This document shows, piece after piece, positions 10,674-19,678 of a stretch of DNA of 64,000 nt. Below the pieces are notes generated by a model that was not told the DNA's origin, searched no databases, and was given only the letters and a program-made list of their open reading frames with translations. A program made the position numbers and the translations under genes. The first letter of the stretch is position 1. Each line of letters begins with the position of its first letter. The DNA comes from Streptomyces sp. SM10 (GTDB lineage: Bacteria; Actinomycetota; Actinomycetes; Streptomycetales; Streptomycetaceae), in contig NZ_NEUF01000028.1 in assembly GCF_002910915.1 (NCBI RefSeq), forward strand, positions 1 through 64,000, given 5' to 3'.

Positions 10674-12635
10674 GTGGGGCCCATTCCCTTGCAGCGGGAC
10701 ATCGTTCAGCGTCCCGGCATCGTCATCGCAGGCCAGGGCGAGGATGCGCGCCCGGTCGCGCGCACGAGCCTGCCCGGAATCCCGCAGGCCTCGGCCGCCG
10801 CCCGCCGGTTCGTACGGGCGGCGCTGGGCGACTGGACGGGGCTCGGTCTGCCCTCCGCCGGCGAGTTCGGCGAGCGGCTCACCGACGACGCGCTGACCGT
10901 GGCCAGCGAGCTGGTCACCAACGCGGTCGTGCACGCCGGCACGACGGTCGAGCTGCTCCTGCGGCTGGAGGACTCTGCCGGACCCGAGCCGGCCGCGCTC
11001 GTGCTGGAGATCACCGACCACCACCCCGCCCGGTCGGTGCGCGACGGCCGGGCCGAGCGGCCCGACCCCGCCGAGTACGGCCGGGGGCTGCAGCTCGTCG
11101 CCACGCTCGCCGAGTCCTGGGGCATCACCTACCGCACCGGACTCAAGACCGTCTGGGCCCGGCTCCTGGGCGACGACCGCTACGGCATGCCCGACGAGCC
11201 GGCGGACGACGCCGGCGCCCGTGGACGCGGTCCGCGCGCCGGCGGCATCCTCGCCCCCGCGTCCGGGCGGACCGCGCGCGACGACGCGGGCTGGGCCGGG
11301 CGCGGTGGCCTCTCCTTCCTGGCCGAGGCCTCCGGGCTGTTCGCGGGCCAGCTCGACGAGGACCTGGTGGCGTCGACGGCGGGTCCGCTCCTGGTGCCCC
11401 GCCTCGCCGACTGGTGTGCGATATGGCTGGAGAGCGAGGGCGGCGGCCCGGCGGCGGCACCCCGGCTCGCGGGCGTCTGGCACAGCGACGAGACGCGGAC
11501 CGCGCTGCTGCGTCCCGCACTGGAGAAGGAGCCGCTCCGCTTACCCGGAAGCGTCGGCACCGGCCCGGTGCCCATGCCCTGGCCCGGAAGTGCCACGGCG
11601 GAGCGCGGGGAGGGGACGGGCGCCGCGCTCGCCCACCGCATCATCTCGGGCGGGCGGACGTTCGGCGCGGTCCTCGTGGGCCGTGAGGGCACCGACCACA
11701 TCCCCGACGAGGTCGCCGTGCTCCTCGCGGACTTCGTACGCCGGGTCGGCCTCGCGGTGGGAGCCGCCCGCGCCTACACCCGCCAGGCCACGATCAGCCG
11801 GATCCTCCAGCGCGGCCTGCTGCCCAGCAAGGTCGCCGAGATACCCGGGGTCACCAGCGCGCTGGTGTACGAGCCCGGGGACGACGGCGTCGTCGGCGGC
11901 GACTTCTACGACCTGTTCCCGTGCCCCGGAGGCCGTTGGTGCTTCGTGCTCGGCGACGTCCAGGGCAGCGGGCCCGAAGCCGCCGTCGTCACCGGCCTCG
12001 CACGCCCCTGGCTGCGTCTGCTGTCCCGGGAGGGCTTCCGCGTCGGCGAGGTCCTCGACCGTCTCAACCGGCTCCTGCTGGACGACGCCATGGAGGCCGC
12101 CGAGGCCGCCGCCCTCATGGTCGCGGCGGCCGGCGGCCAGCAGCTCCAGGACGGCGAGCAGCTCCAGGACGGCACCCAGTCCCGCTTCCTCTCCCTGCTG
12201 TACGGCTCCCTCGTGCCGCTCCCGGACGGCGGTGTGCGCTGCACCGTGGCGAGCGCCGGCCATCCCCTCCCGCTGCTGCTGCGCCCCGACGGCTCCGTAC
12301 GCCCGGCCGCCGAGCCGCAGGTGCTCCTCGGAGTCGTCGAGGACGTGGCGTACGACAGCCAGAGCTTCGACCTGGCGCCCGGCGACAGCCTGCTCTGCGT
12401 CACCGACGGGATCACGGAGCGGCGCTCGGGGCGGCTGATGTTCGACGACGGCGACGGCCTCGCACGGGTTCTGGCGGGATGTGCCGGGCTGCCCGCCGCC
12501 GGGATAGCCGACCGGATCAAGCGGGCCGTCCACACCTTCGCCGAGCGCCCGCCCGACGACGACCTGGCCCTGCTCGTGATCCAGGTCGACGGGGACGGCC
12601 GCACGGATGTCCGGGGCACCTCCGCCGGCGAGTGA
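10674..12635 (+). CDS. anti-sigma-factor-type kinase fused to SpoIIE/PP2C phosphatase, with a TTA codon
   Basis: This 653-residue regulator joins two opposing partner-switching activities. The N-terminal HATPase (RsbW-like) domain has N-box Asn83 in SELVTNAVVHAG and a GRGLQLV G-box near residues 135-142. A middle GAF-like segment lies at about residues 200-390. The C-terminal PP2C/SpoIIE domain carries GGDFYDLF around Asp410 and GDVQGSG at 427-433. I chose GTG 10674 because AGGAG (10662-10666) lies 7 bases upstream; the open frame before it runs through the terminator of the previous gene. Codon 290 (11541-11543) is TTA, the only in-frame TTA I found in the window. In Streptomyces that makes translation depend on the bldA leucyl-tRNA, so the protein is probably made late in development. 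Likely substrates are anti-anti-sigma factors encoded elsewhere. Confidence 0.9.
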   Translation: MGPIPLQRDIVQRPGIVIAGQGEDARPVARTSLPGIPQASAAARRFVRAALGDWTGLGLPSAGEFGERLTDDALTVASELVTNAVVHAGTTVELLLRLEDSAGPEPAALVLEITDHHPARSVRDGRAERPDPAEYGRGLQLVATLAESWGITYRTGLKTVWARLLGDDRYGMPDEPADDAGARGRGPRAGGILAPASGRTARDDAGWAGRGGLSFLAEASGLFAGQLDEDLVASTAGPLLVPRLADWCAIWLESEGGGPAAAPRLAGVWHSDETRTALLRPALEKEPLRLPGSVGTGPVPMPWPGSATAERGEGTGAALAHRIISGGRTFGAVLVGREGTDHIPDEVAVLLADFVRRVGLAVGAARAYTRQATISRILQRGLLPSKVAEIPGVTSALVYEPGDDGVVGGDFYDLFPCPGGRWCFVLGDVQGSGPEAAVVTGLARPWLRLLSREGFRVGEVLDRLNRLLLDDAMEAAEAAALMVAAAGGQQLQDGEQLQDGTQSRFLSLLYGSLVPLPDGGVRCTVASAGHPLPLLLRPDGSVRPAAEPQVLLGVVEDVAYDSQSFDLAPGDSLLCVTDGITERRSGRLMFDDGDGLARVLAGCAGLPAAGIADRIKRAVHTFAERPPDDDLALLVIQVDGDGRTDVRGTSAGE

Positions 12636-12646
12636 CAATGGACGGT

Positions 12647-13879
12647 ATGCCTTCCGTACTGCCCGATGGTGAGCCCGTGCCCGACGACGGGGCGCTGCCC
12701 CGCCATGCCCTGGAAGGCGCCGCAGGCCGTCCGCTCGGCTTCTACCTGCACGTGCCCTACTGCGCCACCCGTTGCGGCTACTGCGACTTCAACACCTACA
12801 CCGCGACCGAGCTGCGCGGCTCCGGGGGCGCCCTGGCGTCCCGGGACAACTACGCGGCCCATCTGGTCGAGGAGGTCCGCCAGGCCCGCAAGGTGCTCGG
12901 CGACGACCCCCGCCCGGTCCGTACGGTCTTCGTCGGCGGCGGTACGCCGACGCTGCTGCCCGCCGCCGACCTCGTCCGGATGCTCGCGGCGATCCGGGAG
13001 GAGTTCGGGCTGGCCGAGGACGCCGAGATCACCACGGAGGCCAATCCGGAGTCCGTCGACCCGGCGTACCTGGCTGCGCTGCGGGAGGGCGGCTTCAACC
13101 GTGTCTCCTTCGGCATGCAGAGCGCCCGGCAGCACGTCCTGAAGGTCCTGGACCGCACCCACACCCCCGGCAGGCCGGAGGCGTGTGTCGCCGAGGCCCG
13201 TGAGGCGGGCTTCGAGCACGTCAACCTCGACCTGATCTACGGCACCCCCGGCGAGTCCGACGACGACTGGCGGGCCTCACTGGACGCGGCGATCGGCGCC
13301 GGTCCCGACCACGTGTCGGCGTACGCGCTGATCGTCGAGGAAGGCACCCAGCTGGCCCGTCGCATCCGCCGGGGCGAGGTCCCGATGACGGACGACGACG
13401 TCCACGCGGACCGCTACCTGATCGCCGACGAGGCGATGGCAGCGGCCGGCTTCTCCTGGTACGAGGTCTCGAACTGGTCCCGCACGCCGGAGGGACGCTG
13501 CCTGCACAACGAGCTGTACTGGCGCGGGGCCGACTGGTGGGGTGCCGGTCCCGGGGCGCACAGCCACGTCGGCGGGGTGCGCTGGTGGAACGTCAAGCAT
13601 CCCGGCGCCTACGCGCAGGCCCTGGCCGAGGGCCGCTCGCCCGGAGCCGGCCGCGAGGTGCTCGGTGACGAGGACCGGCGGGTCGAACGCATCCTGCTGG
13701 AGCTGCGCCTCGTCGAGGGCTGCCCGCTCTCGCTGCTCGCGCCCGCCGGGCTCGCGGCGGCCGGCCGCGCGGTGAAGGAGGGGCTGCTGGAGCCCGGGCC
13801 GTACGGCGAGGGCCGCGCGGTCCTCACCCTGCGCGGCCGTCTCCTGGCCGACGCCGTGGTGCGGGACCTGGTCGACTGA
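12647..13879 (+). CDS. hemW: heme chaperone HemW (radical SAM, HemN-like)
   Basis: HemW-type proteins bind heme and carry a radical-SAM iron-sulfur cluster. They are often annotated as oxygen-independent coproporphyrinogen oxidase but lack HemN's extra N-terminal residues. The 410-residue product has cluster cysteines Cys39, Cys43 and Cys46 in HVPYCATRCGYCDF, then VFVGGGTPTLL, TTEANPES and RVSFGMQS. It starts at ATG 12647 (MPSVLPDG); an in-frame ATG at 12638 is also possible. The gene begins only 11 bp after the preceding phosphatase, so they may be cotranscribed. In many actinobacteria hemW sits directly before hrcA; here three minus-strand genes intervene. Confidence 0.93.
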   Translation: MPSVLPDGEPVPDDGALPRHALEGAAGRPLGFYLHVPYCATRCGYCDFNTYTATELRGSGGALASRDNYAAHLVEEVRQARKVLGDDPRPVRTVFVGGGTPTLLPAADLVRMLAAIREEFGLAEDAEITTEANPESVDPAYLAALREGGFNRVSFGMQSARQHVLKVLDRTHTPGRPEACVAEAREAGFEHVNLDLIYGTPGESDDDWRASLDAAIGAGPDHVSAYALIVEEGTQLARRIRRGEVPMTDDDVHADRYLIADEAMAAAGFSWYEVSNWSRTPEGRCLHNELYWRGADWWGAGPGAHSHVGGVRWWNVKHPGAYAQALAEGRSPGAGREVLGDEDRRVERILLELRLVEGCPLSLLAPAGLAAAGRAVKEGLLEPGPYGEGRAVLTLRGRLLADAVVRDLVD

Positions 13880-13912
13880 CCGGGCCGGCCGGGGAAGGCC
13901 GGGGCGGCCCGG
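13880..13912. terminator. possible bidirectional terminator
   Basis: CCGGGCCG (13880-13887) / CGGCCCGG (13905-13912) with further GC pairing inside, directly after the hemW stop and just beyond the stop of the convergent 974-aa gene. Confidence 0.5.
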
Positions 13913-13924
13913 GGGCAGGAGCCC

Positions 13925-16849
13925 CTACGGCACCGCGCAGTCCGCCCGCGTGAGCGGCTTCCGGTCACCCGCCGCCCGGCCGCACACCACACGGCTCCGC
14001 GCGTCCGGCCCCGGCCGTGTGACCTCGACGACGTTCAGACCGTGCACCTTCTGGTCGGCGTACGGGATCGTCCCCCGGAAGGTGATGGTCCCGGTCGGCA
14101 TGTCGTGCAGGGCCACCGAGTAGAGCGTCGCCCAGGTCTCCGCCGCGCTCTGCGGGTTGTCGCCGCGGGTCGCGGCGGCGTAGAGGGCCGCCGTCGCCTG
14201 GTAGGACATGACGGTCTGCCCGCTGGCGAAGAGCCGGTCCTCGTACGGGTGCTCCTTCGGCAGCGCGGGCAGCTGCCGCCCCTCGGGCAGCAGCGCTTCC
14301 AGGGTTTTGCGGGAGTCCTCGTAGAACGCCCGGCCGCCGCCCCGGTTCATGGGGGCGAGCGCCCCGTAGTAGAGCGTGACCTTGTCCGCGAGCTTCGTCG
14401 AGTCGTCGAAACGCGCCTTGGCCAGATCGTCCCCGGTGAAGACCGTGATGGCCTTGTCCGAGCAGCCTGCGGTCTGCCCGAGGCCGGACATCAGCGTGTT
14501 GACGTCCTCGACCCGACCCGCGAAGTACAGCGCGTCGGGCACGCGCTCCGCCCCGCAGATCGCGTGCAGCGGTGTGTCGAGATTGGCGGAGCCGCCGTCC
14601 TTGGACAGGGAGTACTGGGTGTCGGCGGCCACGGTGAAGCCGGTCTGTCTCAGCATCTCCAGTCCGACCCTGCGCTGTTCGGTCGTGTAGCGGTCCTTGT
14701 CCTCGTTGGCCACCTTCCTGGACAGGACGACCGCCTGCGGATCGTCCAGCCGGTCCGCCAGCCGCCCGGCGATCAGCCCGACGGCGTCCGCCTGCTCCTC
14801 GTCGGTCGCGGCGAGGCCGAAGTAGTTCGGGTACTCGCGGGCCAGGTCGCTGCCGGAGTTCGTGGTGTCCACCAGCGGCAGTCCGGCACGCTGGAGGAGA
14901 CCGGTGGCCGCCGCGCTCTCCGTGGTGTTGCGGCCCAGGCCCACCACGCCGACGACGGAGGGGTTCCGCCGGGCCACCTCGATGATCTTCCTGACCGCCG
15001 CCGTCTGCCGCAGCATGTCCTGGCCGCCGTTGGCCGTCAGGACCCGGAGCTTGACGGAACGATTCGCCGTGTCGTTGACGAACCGCTGGTGGAGATAGAC
15101 ACCGGTCAGCTCCTCCAGGCCCTTGCGGGTGTCCTCCTTGTTCGCGTCGCTGCCGGTGAGCGGGCCCGCGTAGACGACGGTGACATGCGGTTCGTCCGCG
15201 CCGATGCCGGCGTTCTGCTCCCGTACGGCCTGCTCGACCCGCTCGAAGGTGACGCCCTCGCCCACCCCGTTCAGCCGCAGGGTGTTGCCCTCGGCGAACC
15301 GCACCTGGGGGGCCGTCGCCACCCCTATGCACTCCTTGGCCCCGCCGGGGCCCTCCAGCAGAACCGCGTCCGTGCTGCGCCCGGCGAGCGGGCCGTAGCA
15401 GTACGTCTCCTTCCAGTGCTCGCTCCACAGGAAGGTGCCCAGCAGGGCGCAGACCAGGACCACGGCGACCGTCTTCCCCGACATCACCCACCAGGCCCAG
15501 GTCCGGCGGACGCGATGCGTGACGAGCTGCGCGTGCGCGTGCTCATGGGTCAGCTGCCCGGTGGACAGAGGCAGCCGCAGCACCCAGGCCAGCGACACGG
15601 CCGCCGCCGGCGCCTGGCCGATGCTCAGGTCGTCCACCCAGCTCTCGTACCGCGCGCGGGCCCCCGACCTCATGCCGGCGTTCGGCGTCGGCACCAGGGG
15701 CAGCGGCGGGGTGTGCCGCATGATCCGGTCGGCGGGCAGGGAGGCGAGCAGCAGCAGAGGATCGACCTCGCTGCGCCGCGAGCGGACGTTGTTCACGGCG
15801 TTGATCAGCAGGATCCCGCCGTTGTCCTGCGTGGCGGTGGGCAGGAACACCACCGGCGGCACGGTGCGCTTGCTGCGCCGCCAGTCCAGGGCGTGCGGCC
15901 GGTAGCTGTCCAGCAGGTCCTCCAGCAGCGCCTGGACCCGAAGCTCCAGATGGAACTGGCGCGCGTGCTCGTCACCCGCCCCCGCGTCGGCCACGCGCTC
16001 GGCGACGGCGGCGGCCCGCGCGCGGATCACCCGCCACGAACGGCTGGGGGAGAGGCGAGACCAGCCGTCCGAGGGGTACGCGGTGCTCGACGCGGCCAGT
16101 GAAGAGGTGGTCGCGAGCCATCTGCTGGCCCCGCGCAGCCAGAGCAGCGGGGGCGCCGTCGTGGTCAGCAGCCGTACGACCGCGAGGCCCAGCAGGGCCG
16201 CGGCGGCTACCACGGCGGTCAGCAGCCAGCCGATCTCACCCAGCAGCACGCTGAGCACGGCGATGAAGACGGCCCCCAGGAACGTCTCCGGCCGGACCGA
16301 GGCACGCAGCGAGTCCCACCAGGTGCTGCGCCCCGACCGGCTGGCCCGCCAGCGCAGGCTGCCGAGCTGTTCGAGGATCCGTTCGTCGCGCTCGCGCGGG
16401 GAGAAGCCCTCCGGCCGCGCGACGACCGTCTCCGTGGCCTGCTCGATGGCGGCGAGCAGACGGGAGCGGGGAAAGGCGAAGGGCTTGTACTGCGAGCTTC
16501 CCCGGGTCTCCCAGGCACGCTCGGTGAGCGTGCGGACCATCGCGAGCGCCGCGTCGTACGGGGTGTCCCCGCCGCCGTCGAGCAGCTTCACCGGGACCCG
16601 GCGCAGCTGGTTCGCCCGGTGGACCTGGTGCACGATCTGCTCGACCCGGCTGTCGATCCCCGGGCCGGCCGAGGCGTCCTCGGCCTGGGCCACGATCAGG
16701 GGCATCACCGGACGGTTGACCCGGTACTGGTCGATCAGCTCCTGCATGAGGTGGAAGACGGCGGAGGCCGCCTCGTTCTCCGCACTGTCCCGCCACACTT
16801 CGCGCGTCATCCGCCCCCGTGCCTTCCCTCCGGCCGACCCTGCAGTCAC
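13925..16849 (-). CDS. membrane receptor-like protein: cytoplasmic domains plus external type 1 periplasmic-binding domain
   Basis: A 974-residue protein that I cannot assign to a characterised family. Residues 1-185 are soluble and rich in Arg/Glu (HLMQELIDQYRVNRPVMPLI). Residues about 188-228 form two close hydrophobic helices, 230-452 are soluble again (PPVVFLPTATQDNGGILLIN), and about 455-475 is a third membrane helix. Residues 476-974 look like a branched-chain-amino-acid-type periplasmic-binding domain: VTVVYAGPLTG, NPSVVGVVGLGRNTTESAAA and LPLVDTTNSGSD are typical. Topology would put the binding domain outside and the first 450 residues inside, so I infer a ligand-sensing receptor rather than a transporter subunit; no permease or ATPase gene is adjacent. 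Start: GTG 16849, or ATG 16810 (MTREVWRDS), which has upstream AAGG. Confidence 0.75.
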   Translation of the reverse strand: MTAGSAGGKARGRMTREVWRDSAENEAASAVFHLMQELIDQYRVNRPVMPLIVAQAEDASAGPGIDSRVEQIVHQVHRANQLRRVPVKLLDGGGDTPYDAALAMVRTLTERAWETRGSSQYKPFAFPRSRLLAAIEQATETVVARPEGFSPRERDERILEQLGSLRWRASRSGRSTWWDSLRASVRPETFLGAVFIAVLSVLLGEIGWLLTAVVAAAALLGLAVVRLLTTTAPPLLWLRGASRWLATTSSLAASSTAYPSDGWSRLSPSRSWRVIRARAAAVAERVADAGAGDEHARQFHLELRVQALLEDLLDSYRPHALDWRRSKRTVPPVVFLPTATQDNGGILLINAVNNVRSRRSEVDPLLLLASLPADRIMRHTPPLPLVPTPNAGMRSGARARYESWVDDLSIGQAPAAAVSLAWVLRLPLSTGQLTHEHAHAQLVTHRVRRTWAWWVMSGKTVAVVLVCALLGTFLWSEHWKETYCYGPLAGRSTDAVLLEGPGGAKECIGVATAPQVRFAEGNTLRLNGVGEGVTFERVEQAVREQNAGIGADEPHVTVVYAGPLTGSDANKEDTRKGLEELTGVYLHQRFVNDTANRSVKLRVLTANGGQDMLRQTAAVRKIIEVARRNPSVVGVVGLGRNTTESAAATGLLQRAGLPLVDTTNSGSDLAREYPNYFGLAATDEEQADAVGLIAGRLADRLDDPQAVVLSRKVANEDKDRYTTEQRRVGLEMLRQTGFTVAADTQYSLSKDGGSANLDTPLHAICGAERVPDALYFAGRVEDVNTLMSGLGQTAGCSDKAITVFTGDDLAKARFDDSTKLADKVTLYYGALAPMNRGGGRAFYEDSRKTLEALLPEGRQLPALPKEHPYEDRLFASGQTVMSYQATAALYAAATRGDNPQSAAETWATLYSVALHDMPTGTITFRGTIPYADQKVHGLNVVEVTRPGPDARSRVVCGRAAGDRKPLTRADCAVP

Positions 16850-16929
16850 CTCTCAATAACGGATGGTGAGGGTGCGGCGCAGGAGTTCACGGGGATCGAT
16901 ACCGGATCCTCCTCAACGCTTCCGGGACA

Positions 16930-17748
16930 TCAGGAAGGAAGGGTGACGAAGTCGATCAGTTCCTCGACACGGCCGAGCAGCTGAGGCTCCAGGTCCTTGT
17001 ACGAGCCGACCCTGGAGAGGATGTGCTGCCACGCCGCACCCGTGTTCTCCGGCCAGCCCAGCGAGCGGCAGACGCCCGTCTTCCAGTCCTGGCCGCGTGG
17101 GACCACCGGCCAGCCGGGGATGCCGACGGACGACGGCTTCACGGCCTCCCAGACGTCGATGTACGGATGCCCCACCACCAGCACGTGCCCGTCGGTGACC
17201 TGGGCGGCGATCCGGGACTCCTTGGAGCCGGGCACCAGATGGTCGACCAGCACACCCAGCCGGGCGTCCGGACCGGGCGCGAACTCCCGGACGATCGCCG
17301 GGAGGTCGTCGATCCCCTCCAGGTACTCCACCACCACGCCCTCGATGCGCAGGTCGTCGCCCCACACCCGCTCGACGAGCTCGGCGTCGTGCCGCCCCTC
17401 CACGTAGATCCGGCCCGCACGCGCTACCCGGGCCCGCGCCCCGGGCACCGCCACCGAACCGGAGGCGGTCCGCGCGGGGCGGACGGGGCCGCCGGCCGAC
17501 GGGCGTACGAGCGTGACCACCCTGCCCTCCAGCAGGAAGCCCCGCGGTTCCATCGGGAACACCCGGTGCGTGCCGAAGCGGTCCTCCAGCGTGACCGTCG
17601 GCCCCTGGGCCGTCTTCTCGCACCGGATCACCGCCCCGCAGAAGCCGGTGACGGCCTCCTCGACGACCAGGTCGGGCTCGGCGGGCACCTCGGGGGCGGG
17701 AGCGGACTTCTTCCACGGCGGAGTCAGGTCCGGCTGGTAGCTGCGCAT
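16930..17748 (-). CDS. DUF3097 family protein
   Basis: A 272-residue cytoplasmic protein of the actinobacterial DUF3097 family, whose function is unknown to me. The N-terminal half has a small beta domain (VIRCEKTAQGPTVTLEDRFG, then FLLEGRVVTLVRP). The second half has RIYVEGRHDAELVERVWG followed by VLVDHLVPGSKE and VLVVGHPYIDVW. An EG motif followed by an acidic DxL-type strand recalls TOPRIM nuclease/primase folds; that is my inference. The ATG at 17748 (MRSYQPDLTPPW) fits; the frame extends upstream to 17949 with implausible sequence. The 974-aa gene follows on the same strand after about 80-120 bp. Confidence 0.8.
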   Translation of the reverse strand: MRSYQPDLTPPWKKSAPAPEVPAEPDLVVEEAVTGFCGAVIRCEKTAQGPTVTLEDRFGTHRVFPMEPRGFLLEGRVVTLVRPSAGGPVRPARTASGSVAVPGARARVARAGRIYVEGRHDAELVERVWGDDLRIEGVVVEYLEGIDDLPAIVREFAPGPDARLGVLVDHLVPGSKESRIAAQVTDGHVLVVGHPYIDVWEAVKPSSVGIPGWPVVPRGQDWKTGVCRSLGWPENTGAAWQHILSRVGSYKDLEPQLLGRVEELIDFVTLPS

Positions 17749-17773
17749 GCCACGACGATAAGCGCGGCCCCTC

Positions 17774-18496
17774 TCACGACACGCCGAAGCGCGAGGCCAG
17801 GTGATCGCGCTGCGCCCGTACGAACGCCGCGTCCACCACCGCCCCGTGCCCCGGCACGTACAGCGCCTCCTCGCCGCCCAGCTCCAGCAGCCGGTCCAGC
17901 GCCGCCGGCCAGTGGGAGGGGACGGCGTCCCGACCGGCCTGCGGTTCACCGGACTCCTCGACCAGATCGCCGCAGAGCACCACGACGGGGGAGCCCGGCA
18001 CCAGCACCGCGAGGTCGTGGCCGCTGTGGCCGGGGCCCACGTTGGCCAGCAGCACCTGGAGCCCGCCGCCGAGGTCGAGCGTCCACTCGCCGCTCACCTG
18101 GTGCCGTGGTGCCACCAGCGTGTCCGTGGCCGCCGCGGCGTCCGCCTCGCTCATTCCGTGCCGCACCGCGTCCGCGCGCAGTTCCCCGGCGCTCCGCCCC
18201 AGCAGCTCCGCCGTGCCGACCGCGCCGTACACCGCCGCCCCGGAGAAGGCCGCGGTGCCCAGAACATGGTCGAAGTGCGGATGGCTCAGTGCGATATGCG
18301 TCACCCTCCGGCCGAGCAGGCCCTCCGCCTGCGTCCGCAGCTCGACGCCCTCCCGGAGCGTCGCACCGGTGTCGTAGAGCAGCGCCCCGTCCGCCCCCGC
18401 CACCAGCGCGGTGGTCGCGTCCCAGACGGGGAGGCGCCGCCGTCCCGTACCGTTGCCCAACCGCTCCCAGCCGAACTCTTCCCAACAGACGTCCAT
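17774..18496 (-). CDS. MBL-fold metallo-hydrolase
   Basis: A 240-residue protein of the metallo-beta-lactamase fold. The metal-binding motif SHPHFDH follows RVTHIAL, with later ligands in [15 protein letters not shown] and a closing VPGHGAVVD. No signal peptide is present, so it is cytoplasmic. The family covers glyoxalase II, lactonases and many uncharacterised hydrolases, and the substrate cannot be told from sequence. It ends 25 bp before the DUF3097 start, close enough for cotranscription. Upstream it is divergent from the CIRCE-hrcA region. Confidence 0.85.
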   Translation of the reverse strand: MDVCWEEFGWERLGNGTGRRRLPVWDATTALVAGADGALLYDTGATLREGVELRTQAEGLLGRRVTHIALSHPHFDHVLGTAAFSGAAVYGAVGTAELLGRSAGELRADAVRHGMSEADAAAATDTLVAPRHQVSGEWTLDLGGGLQVLLANVGPGHSGHDLAVLVPGSPVVVLCGDLVEESGEPQAGRDAVPSHWPAALDRLLELGGEEALYVPGHGAVVDAAFVRAQRDHLASRFGVS

Positions 18497-18598
18497 ACGG
18501 CGACGCTATCGGCAACGACCTGCGCGGTCCTGCGGCGGCGTGGCCGGTCGCCCTTGCCCCGGGACCACCTCGCCCCCGTACACTGGCCGGGGGAATTG

Positions 18599-18625
18599 CT
18601 GGCACTCGAACGCACAGAGTGCCAG
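18599..18625 (+). promoter_or_regulatory. CIRCE operator (HrcA-binding)
   Basis: CTGGCACTC-N9-GAGTGCCAG, a perfect 9-bp inverted repeat with nine-base spacing, matches the CIRCE consensus TTAGCACTC-N9-GAGTGCTAA at the inner bases. It lies 37 bp before the hrcA start, so HrcA should repress its own operon. Confidence 0.92.
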
Positions 18626-18661
18626 GCGGAAGCCGAAGAACCACAGCTGGAGGTGTGCGCG

Positions 18662-19678
18662 GTGCTCAGTGAACGCAGACTCGAAGTGCTGCGCGCCATC
18701 GTCCAGGACTATGTCGGCACCGAGGAGCCCGTCGGCTCCAAGGCGCTCACGGAGCGGCACAGCCTCGGGGTCTCCCCGGCGACCGTGCGCAACGACATGG
18801 CGGTGCTGGAGGACGAGGGCTTCATCGCCCAGCCGCACACGAGTGCGGGGCGCATCCCGACGGACAAGGGCTACCGGCTCTTCGTCGACAGGCTCGCGGG
18901 GGTCAAGCCCCTGTCGTCGCCGGAGCGCCGGGCCATTCAGAATTTCCTCGACGGCGCGGTCGACCTCGACGACGTCGTGGGCCGCACGGTCCGGCTGCTG
19001 GCGCAGCTGACCAGACAGGTCGCCGTCGTGCAGTACCCCTCGCTGACCCGGTCGACCGTCCGGCACGTGGAGCTCCTGTCGCTGGCCCCGGCCCGGCTGA
19101 TGCTCGTGCTGATCACGGACACGGGCCGGGTCGAACAGCGTATGATCGACTGCCCTGCACCGTTCGGTGACATGTCGCTGGCGGATCTGCGGGCCCGGCT
19201 CAACAGCCGGGTCGTGGGACGCCGCTTCGCGGACGTCCCGCAGCTGGTGCAGGACCTGCCGGAGTCCTTCGAGGCCGAGGACAGGGGGACCGTTTCGACG
19301 GTGCTCTCGGTCCTTCTCGAGACTCTGGTCGAAGAGACGGAGGAGCGGCTGATCATCGGCGGCACCTCCAACCTCACCCGCTTCGGGCACGACTTCCCTG
19401 TGATGATCCGGCCGGTGCTGGAGGCACTGGAGGAGCAGGTCGTGCTGCTGAAGCTGCTCGGTGAGGCGACGGATTCAGGCATGACCGTACGGATCGGGCA
19501 CGAGAACGCCCACGAGGGCCTCAACTCCACGTCCGTCGTCGCGGTCGGCTACGGTTCGGGCGACGAGGCAGTCGCCAAACTCGGCGTGGTCGGACCGACC
19601 CGCATGGACTACCCCGGAACGATGGGAGCGGTACGCGCAGTGGCACGTTACGTCGGACAGATCCTGGCGGAGTCGTAA
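18662..19678 (+). CDS. hrcA: heat-inducible transcription repressor HrcA
   Basis: HrcA represses heat-shock genes by binding CIRCE and is kept active by GroE. The 338-residue protein has the N-terminal winged-helix domain ([20 protein letters not shown], then [20 protein letters not shown]) and the C-terminal GAF-like dimer domain ([19 protein letters not shown]). GTG 18662 has GGAGG at 18649-18653, eight bases upstream; an alternative GTG at 18653 overlaps that site. A CIRCE element directly upstream shows autoregulation. The stop TAA touches the dnaJ start, indicating coupled translation. Confidence 0.96.
   Translation: MLSERRLEVLRAIVQDYVGTEEPVGSKALTERHSLGVSPATVRNDMAVLEDEGFIAQPHTSAGRIPTDKGYRLFVDRLAGVKPLSSPERRAIQNFLDGAVDLDDVVGRTVRLLAQLTRQVAVVQYPSLTRSTVRHVELLSLAPARLMLVLITDTGRVEQRMIDCPAPFGDMSLADLRARLNSRVVGRRFADVPQLVQDLPESFEAEDRGTVSTVLSVLLETLVEETEERLIIGGTSNLTRFGHDFPVMIRPVLEALEEQVVLLKLLGEATDSGMTVRIGHENAHEGLNSTSVVAVGYGSGDEAVAKLGVVGPTRMDYPGTMGAVRAVARYVGQILAES

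Noticed and set aside
14042..16102. 686-codon plus-strand frame opposite the 974-aa gene
   Set aside because: Product is Arg/Gly/His-rich without a domain, whereas the minus-strand frame has helices and a binding-protein pattern.
17023..18672. Plus-strand frame antisense to DUF3097 and MBL genes
   Set aside because: Composition is low-complexity Arg/Pro/Ala; the opposite strand has recognisable proteins.
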